Shown here: in pieces, positions 14,686 through 18,249 of the stretch
Layout: each line of letters begins with the position of its first letter
Numbering within the stretch: position 1 is the stretch's first letter
DNA from: Pseudomonadota bacterium
Lineage (GTDB): Bacteria; Pseudomonadota; Alphaproteobacteria; Acetobacterales; Acetobacteraceae
NCBI GenBank assembly: GCA_021784255.1
Contig: JAJXSZ010000024.1
Coordinates: 1-18,249 of the forward strand
Length of the DNA stretch: 18,249 nt
Direction of reading: 5' to 3'
The notes under the pieces: model-generated
The model's database searches: none
What the model was told of the DNA's origin: nothing
Seen by the model: the letters and a program-made list of their open reading frames with translations, nothing else
Position numbers and translations under genes: made by a program

Positions 14686-15578
14686 AACTTGCCGTCATCG
14701 GCCTCGGCTCGATGGGCATGGGGGCGGCGCGCTCGCTGCTGCGTGCGGGCCACGACGTCGTCGGCTGCGAGATGCGCGCCGAGCTGCGCGAGACCTTCCT
14801 CGCCGCCGGCGGACGCGCGGCGGCGAGCCCGGACGATCTTCCCGCGGATGTCGAGGTCGTGGTCGTCTTCGTCGTCAACGCCACGCAGGCCGAGGCGGTG
14901 CTGTTCGGTCCGAACGGCTGCGTGCCGCGCCTCGCTCCGGGCACCGTGGTGATGAACTGCGTGACCCTCGCCGCCGACCGCGCCATCGAGTTCGAGCGCC
15001 GCCTTGCCGAAGGCGCGCTGCTGATGCTCGATGCCCCCGTCTCCGGCGGCCCGAAGGCGGCGGAGGAGGGCAGGATGTCGGTGATGGCCTCCGGCGCGCC
15101 GGCAGCCTTTGCCCGGGCGGAGCCGGTGCTCGCCGCCATCGCCGCCAAGGTCTGGCGGCTCGGTGATCGCGCCGGTCCCGCCAGCACCGTCAAGATGGTC
15201 AACCAACTCCTCGCCGGCGTGCACATCGCGGTGGCGGCGGAGGCGCTGGCGCTGGGCATCCGCGCCGGCGCCGATCCGCAGACCCTGTTCGATGTCATTT
15301 CGGCGTCGGCGGGCAGTTCGTGGATGTGGCAGAACCGCGTGCCGCACGTGCTGGCCGGCGACGACACGCCGCACTCGGCGGTCAACATCTTCGTCAAGGA
15401 TCTCGGCATCGTCCTCGACGCGGCTCGCGCCATGACCTTCCCGCTGCCGCTGGCCGCCACCGCGCACCAGCTCTTTCTCGCCGCCGCCGCGGGTGGCGAC
15501 GGCGGGCGCGACGATTCCTTCGTCATCCGCGTCTGGGAGCGGTTGGCGAAGATTCCGCTGCCGGACAGGAAGGACTAG
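14682..15578 (+). CDS. NAD-binding beta-hydroxyacid dehydrogenase (3-hydroxyisobutyrate dehydrogenase family, LtnD-like)
   Basis: This 298-residue oxidoreductase has an N-terminal Rossmann motif GLGSMGMGAARSLL (7-20), the substrate-binding DAPVSGGPKAAEEG block (118-131, Ser121-Gly-Gly) and the catalytic Lys171 in STVKMVNQLLAG. The C-terminal all-helical domain has SAGSSWMWQNRVP and FVKDLGIVLD. Details such as the GMGAA ending of the glycine motif and FVVNATQAEAVLFG recall L-threonate dehydrogenase (LtnD), but family members acting on 3-hydroxyisobutyrate, tartronate semialdehyde or other beta-hydroxyacids look alike. No LtnD partner (OtnK-type kinase, aldolase) is visible. It overlaps the pip stop by four bases. 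Its TAG stop is the left CTAG of half-repeat E. Confidence 0.85.
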   Translation: MKLAVIGLGSMGMGAARSLLRAGHDVVGCEMRAELRETFLAAGGRAAASPDDLPADVEVVVVFVVNATQAEAVLFGPNGCVPRLAPGTVVMNCVTLAADRAIEFERRLAEGALLMLDAPVSGGPKAAEEGRMSVMASGAPAAFARAEPVLAAIAAKVWRLGDRAGPASTVKMVNQLLAGVHIAVAAEALALGIRAGADPQTLFDVISASAGSSWMWQNRVPHVLAGDDTPHSAVNIFVKDLGIVLDAARAMTFPLPLAATAHQLFLAAAAGGDGGRDDSFVIRVWERLAKIPLPDRKD

Positions 15579-15635
15579 AGCAACCTCCGATCCGCCCGGG
15601 CCTGACCGGCTCGGGCAGGCCGGATCTGGCTCTAG
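15575..15635 (+). repeat. Palindromic repeat, copy E (single hairpin, double stop)
   Basis: This 61-base palindrome corresponds to the left arm of the two-hairpin copies. It starts CTAGAGCAACCTCCGATC and ends GGCCGGATCTGGCTCTAG, with inner arms GCCCGGGCC and GGCTCGGGC. Both ends are the intact CTAG. It exactly fills the junction of the LtnD-like gene and the amidase. The TAG at 15576-15578 ends the first, and the complement of CTA at 15632-15634 ends the second. It may work as a bidirectional terminator, without a T-tract. Confidence 0.85.
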
Positions 15636-16969
15636 GCGGCGAGGGCGGCCTCCACGCCGGCTGCGACCGCGAAGAGTTTCGCGTCGGCCATCGTCTGGCC
15701 CATCAGCATGAGCCCCACCGGCGCCTCGCCGGCGCGATGACAGGGCAGGCTGATCGCACAACGGTCGAGGAAATTGCCCAGGGTCGTGTTGCGCAACGAC
15801 AGCAGGTTGACGCGCGTGTATTCATCGGCGTCGTCGAGCTGCGCGATCGGCGGCGGCACGATCGGGCAGGTCGGCAGCATCAGCGCGTCATACTCGGCAC
15901 TCGCCGCGTTGGCCGCCGCGATCAGGCGCTCGCGTGCCCCCAGAAGGTTGATGTAGTCGGCCGAGAGCAACTGCCCGCCCTGCTCCAGCCGCGCGCGGAT
16001 GCGCGGATCGTAACGATCTCCGAGCCGTTCCAGCAGCGAGCGATGCCAGGCGGCCGCCTCCATCCGCGCGAGCCCCACCTTGTTCGCCTCGACGGCCGCC
16101 GTGAACGCGGGGAAGGCCAGGCGCGAGATCCGGGCACCCGTCGCCGCGAGGCGCGAGCAGGCGCGCTCGAACGTGGCGGCCACCGTCGCGTCCATCTCGT
16201 CGAGCACCAGCGTCGTCGGCACCGCCAGATGGAGGCGCGAGACATCCGCCGCGCGCAACGCGGGCAGCGGCTCGCCGGCCATGACCGCATCGAGCGCGGC
16301 ACAGCATGCCACGCTGCGCGCCAGCGGCCCGACGGAGTCGAGGCTGGGCGCCAGCGGCAGGATGCCCTCGATCGGCACGCGCCGCGCCGTCGGCTTGAAC
16401 CCGACGACGCCGCAATAGGCTGCCGGTACGCGGCAGGAGCCGCCGGTATCGGTGCCGAGCCCGGCGAAAGCCATGCCGTCGGCGACGGCAACGGCGGTGC
16501 CCGACGAGCTGCCGCCGGGGATGCGGCGGGAGGCGCGGTCCCATGGGCTCGCCGGCGTGCCGTAATGCGGGTTGATGCCGAGGCCGGAGAAGGCGAACTC
16601 CGTCATGTTGGTCCGCCCCACGGGGACCAGACCGGCGCCCAGCATCCGCTGCAGCACCGGCGCGTGGCCCGCGGCCGGTGGTGCGTCGGCGAGCACCGTG
16701 GAGCCGGCCGGCGTCGGCTCGCCTTCGATGTCGCAGAGATCCTTGATCGCGACCGGAATTCCCGCATAGGGCCCGGGCGCGCGGCCGGCGCGGCGCAGCG
16801 CGTCCATGGCGTCGGCCATCAGCCGCGCCGATTCGGCATGCACACGAATGAAGGCGCGCGCGCCCTCGCCCCCGGGCTCCGCGATGCGTCCCAGCGCCTC
16901 CTCGACGAGTTGCCGTGCGCTGGTTCGTCCCGCGGCGAGATCGGCCGCCGCTGCCGCCATGGTCTGCAT
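15632..16969 (-). CDS. Amidase (amidase-signature family)
   Basis: This is a Ser-cisSer-Lys amidohydrolase. From ATG 16967-16969 the product has 445 residues, with Lys76 in PVAIKDLCD, cis-Ser154 in GGSSSGTAVAV and nucleophile Ser178 in GTDTGGSCRVPA. The 24-residue spacing of the two serines is the family rule. The C-terminus (CAISLPCHRAGEAPVGLMLMG) is the usual end of the domain. The substrate is not readable, and malonamidate, short amides or allophanate-type substrates are all possible. It is not the GatA subunit by context, as gatB/gatC are absent. The frame is open to 17062, but starting there would leave only 17 bases to the divergent udh start, so 16969 (or ATG 16960) is preferred. The TAG stop lies in repeat E. 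Confidence 0.88.
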   Translation of the reverse strand: MQTMAAAAADLAAGRTSARQLVEEALGRIAEPGGEGARAFIRVHAESARLMADAMDALRRAGRAPGPYAGIPVAIKDLCDIEGEPTPAGSTVLADAPPAAGHAPVLQRMLGAGLVPVGRTNMTEFAFSGLGINPHYGTPASPWDRASRRIPGGSSSGTAVAVADGMAFAGLGTDTGGSCRVPAAYCGVVGFKPTARRVPIEGILPLAPSLDSVGPLARSVACCAALDAVMAGEPLPALRAADVSRLHLAVPTTLVLDEMDATVAATFERACSRLAATGARISRLAFPAFTAAVEANKVGLARMEAAAWHRSLLERLGDRYDPRIRARLEQGGQLLSADYINLLGARERLIAAANAASAEYDALMLPTCPIVPPPIAQLDDADEYTRVNLLSLRNTTLGNFLDRCAISLPCHRAGEAPVGLMLMGQTMADAKLFAVAAGVEAALAA

Positions 16970-17079
16970 GGCCGGACGCTGCCCGCCCGCGGCGCCGTAT
17001 GCAAGCGCCCGTGCCCGCCCGGTTGACGCGTGCGCCCGGCGATGCGTCTTTACCGCCCGCACGCATGGAGGAGACCGCG
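16970..17079. promoter_or_regulatory. Divergent amidase / uronate dehydrogenase region
   Basis: These 110 bases separate the two preferred divergent starts. GGAGGAG at 17067-17073, 6 bases before ATG 17080, is the strongest Shine-Dalgarno in the window and fixes the uronate dehydrogenase start. TTGACG at 17022-17027 (plus strand) is a possible -35, with the -10 position poorly matched. No regulator gene is adjacent. Confidence 0.45.
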
Positions 17080-17904
17080 ATGTCCGAAAAGCCCGCCCGC
17101 CCCGTCCTCGTCACCGGCGCCTCGGGCGCACTCGGTCGGCAGGTCGCCGCCGCGCTCGGCGCGCGCGGCTGGAACCTGGTGCTGACGGATATCGCGCCGT
17201 TTCCGGATGCGGTGCCCGCCACGGCCCGCTTCGCCCGCGCCGACCTCGAGGACGGGGTCGCGATCCTGCGCCTTGCCGAGGGCTGCGGCACCATCCTGCA
17301 TTTCGGCGGCGTCTCGACCGAACACCCCTTCGAGTCCGTCATCGGCCCCAACATCAAGGGCCTCTTTCACATCTACGAGGCTGCGCGGCGCGAGCGCGCG
17401 CGCGTGTTCTTCGCCTCCTCCAACCACGCGATCGGCTTTCACGAACGAACCACCAGGCTCGACGCGGACTGCCAGTTGCTGCCCGACTCGTATTACGGGC
17501 TCTCCAAGGCCTATGGCGAAATGATGGGCCGCCTCTACTGGTTCAAGCACGGCGTCGAGAACGTCAACGTGCGCATCGGCTCGTCGTTCCCCGAGCCGAC
17601 CAACGCTCGCATGCTCTCGACCTGGCTCGCCTACAGCGACCTCGTCGAGCTCTGCGTGCGCGCGACACTGGCGGCGAAGACCGGCTCCTGCGTGATCTGG
17701 GGCGCGTCGGCCAACACCCGCACCTTCTGGCGCGGCGACGCACGGGCGACGCTCGGATGGCTGCCGCGCGAGAGTTCCGACGCCTTCGCCGCCCAGGTCG
17801 GCGGCGTCGTCAGCACCGATCCCGTGGAGGAGCGCTACCAGGGCGGCGCCTACTGCGCGATCGACTACACGCGTAACGAGATGGCACCCAGGGACATCTT
17901 CTGA
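17080..17904 (+). CDS. udh: Uronate dehydrogenase-like SDR
   Basis: This NAD-dependent enzyme oxidises D-glucuronate or D-galacturonate at C1 to the aldarate lactone. The 274-residue product has a glycine motif VTGASGALGRQV (11-22), LHFGGVSTEHPFE (73-85), the catalytic Ser region FASSNHAIGF (111-120) and the Tyr139-x3-Lys143 pair in YYGLSKAYGE. The long RIGSSFPEPTNARMLSTWL block and VIWGASANTRTFW are hallmarks of the Agrobacterium-type Udh family as I recall it. The N-terminal start is fixed by GGAGGAG. Its TGA shares one base with the ATG of the following ThDP enzyme (TGATG), so the pair is coupled. A different sugar acid is possible as substrate, since no aldarate-degrading gene is visible before the window ends. 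Confidence 0.82.
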   Translation: MSEKPARPVLVTGASGALGRQVAAALGARGWNLVLTDIAPFPDAVPATARFARADLEDGVAILRLAEGCGTILHFGGVSTEHPFESVIGPNIKGLFHIYEAARRERARVFFASSNHAIGFHERTTRLDADCQLLPDSYYGLSKAYGEMMGRLYWFKHGVENVNVRIGSSFPEPTNARMLSTWLAYSDLVELCVRATLAAKTGSCVIWGASANTRTFWRGDARATLGWLPRESSDAFAAQVGGVVSTDPVEERYQGGAYCAIDYTRNEMAPRDIF

Positions 17905-18249
17905 TGCCACGCCGCACCACCGGCGAGGCGGTGGTCGAGGCCCTGCTCGCGCACGGGATCACGACGCTCTACGCGCTGCCCGGCGTGCACAACGACCATT
18001 TGTTCGACGCCATCGCGCGCAGCGACGGGCAGATGCGGATCCTGCACACGCGCCACGAGCAGACCGCGGCCTACATGGCGCTCGGCGCGGCGCTCGCCAC
18101 CGGCAAGCCGCAGGCTTTCAGCGTCGTGCCCGGCCCCGGCCTGCTCAACGCCTCCGCGGCACTGCTCAGCGCCTATGGCGCCGGCGCGCCCGTGCTGGCG
18201 CTGGTCGGGCAGATTCCCTCCTTCGCTATCTACCGCTGCCTCGGCCATC
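17904..18249 (+). CDS. Thiamine-diphosphate-dependent enzyme, N-terminal part (cut by window edge)
   Basis: An open frame starts at ATG 17904, overlapping the uronate dehydrogenase stop, and runs off the right edge after 115 codons. It is the N-terminal pyrimidine-binding domain of an acetolactate synthase-like ThDP enzyme: GEAVVEALLAHGI, the YALPGVHNDHLFDAI strand-turn-helix, and the catalytic Glu52 in RHEQTAAYMALGAALATG that activates the cofactor. It continues with VVPGPGLLNASAALLSAY and PVLALVGQIP. The N-terminal domain alone does not tell acetolactate synthase from glyoxylate carboligase, benzoylformate decarboxylase or relatives. Coupling to a uronate dehydrogenase suggests a role in sugar-acid or 2-oxoacid metabolism, which is an inference. 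Confidence 0.85.
   Translation, partial: MPRRTTGEAVVEALLAHGITTLYALPGVHNDHLFDAIARSDGQMRILHTRHEQTAAYMALGAALATGKPQAFSVVPGPGLLNASAALLSAYGAGAPVLALVGQIPSFAIYRCLGH

Noticed and set aside
15888..17357. 489-codon minus-strand frame spanning the amidase start and part of udh
   Set aside because: It is out of frame with the amidase, overlaps the uronate dehydrogenase antisense, and shows no recognisable domain.

Overview
The window is very GC-rich, with dense bacterial coding on both strands. Gene content (LolA, an Ochrobactrum-type D-aminopeptidase, a lysine 6-dehydrogenase/aminoadipate-semialdehyde dehydrogenase pair, WbpL/WbpM-type surface-sugar genes) fits an alphaproteobacterium. An Acetobacteraceae-like or related high-GC lineage is my guess, not something the sequence proves. 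No rRNA, tRNA, CRISPR array, transposase or phage gene was seen. It looks like ordinary chromosome, apart from a family of interspersed palindromic repeats.

Layout, left to right: lolA (+); repeat A; D-aminopeptidase dap (-), divergent from a PuuD-type glutamine amidotransferase (+); repeat B; a BcrC-like PAP2 phosphatase (-); repeat C; an NAD-dependent sugar epimerase and a small secreted protein (both -); then a lysine-catabolism module in which a lysine 6-dehydrogenase and an aminoadipate-semialdehyde dehydrogenase (-) diverge from an Lrp/AsnC regulator (+); repeat D; a WbpL-like initiating sugar-phosphate transferase (-), divergent from a WbpM-like dehydratase and a DegT/WbpE-type aminotransferase (+, ATGA overlap); a DUF423 membrane protein (-), divergent from proline iminopeptidase plus an LtnD-like 2-hydroxyacid dehydrogenase (+, ATGA overlap); half-repeat E; an amidase (-), divergent from a uronate dehydrogenase and the start of a ThDP-dependent enzyme (+), which runs off the right edge.

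Functional groups: (i) cell envelope: lolA, BcrC-like phosphatase, epimerase, WbpL/WbpM/aminotransferase, which together could make an undecaprenyl-linked, amino-sugar-initiated polysaccharide; (ii) amino-acid and peptide catabolism: dap, puuD, lysine to 2-aminoadipate, proline iminopeptidase, amidase; (iii) sugar-acid metabolism: LtnD-like dehydrogenase, uronate dehydrogenase, ThDP enzyme.

The most interesting signal is the repeat family. Four copies (about 119-132 bp) are built from two consecutive hairpins, and a fifth is a single hairpin (61 bp). They sit at four of the five convergent gene junctions and at one tandem junction. Their ends carry the tetranucleotide CTAG, and the TAG in it is the actual stop codon of five genes. 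In copy E one palindrome supplies the stop codons of both converging genes. I do not recognise this family as a named element. It resembles in style the REP/BIME and rhizobial RIME palindromes.
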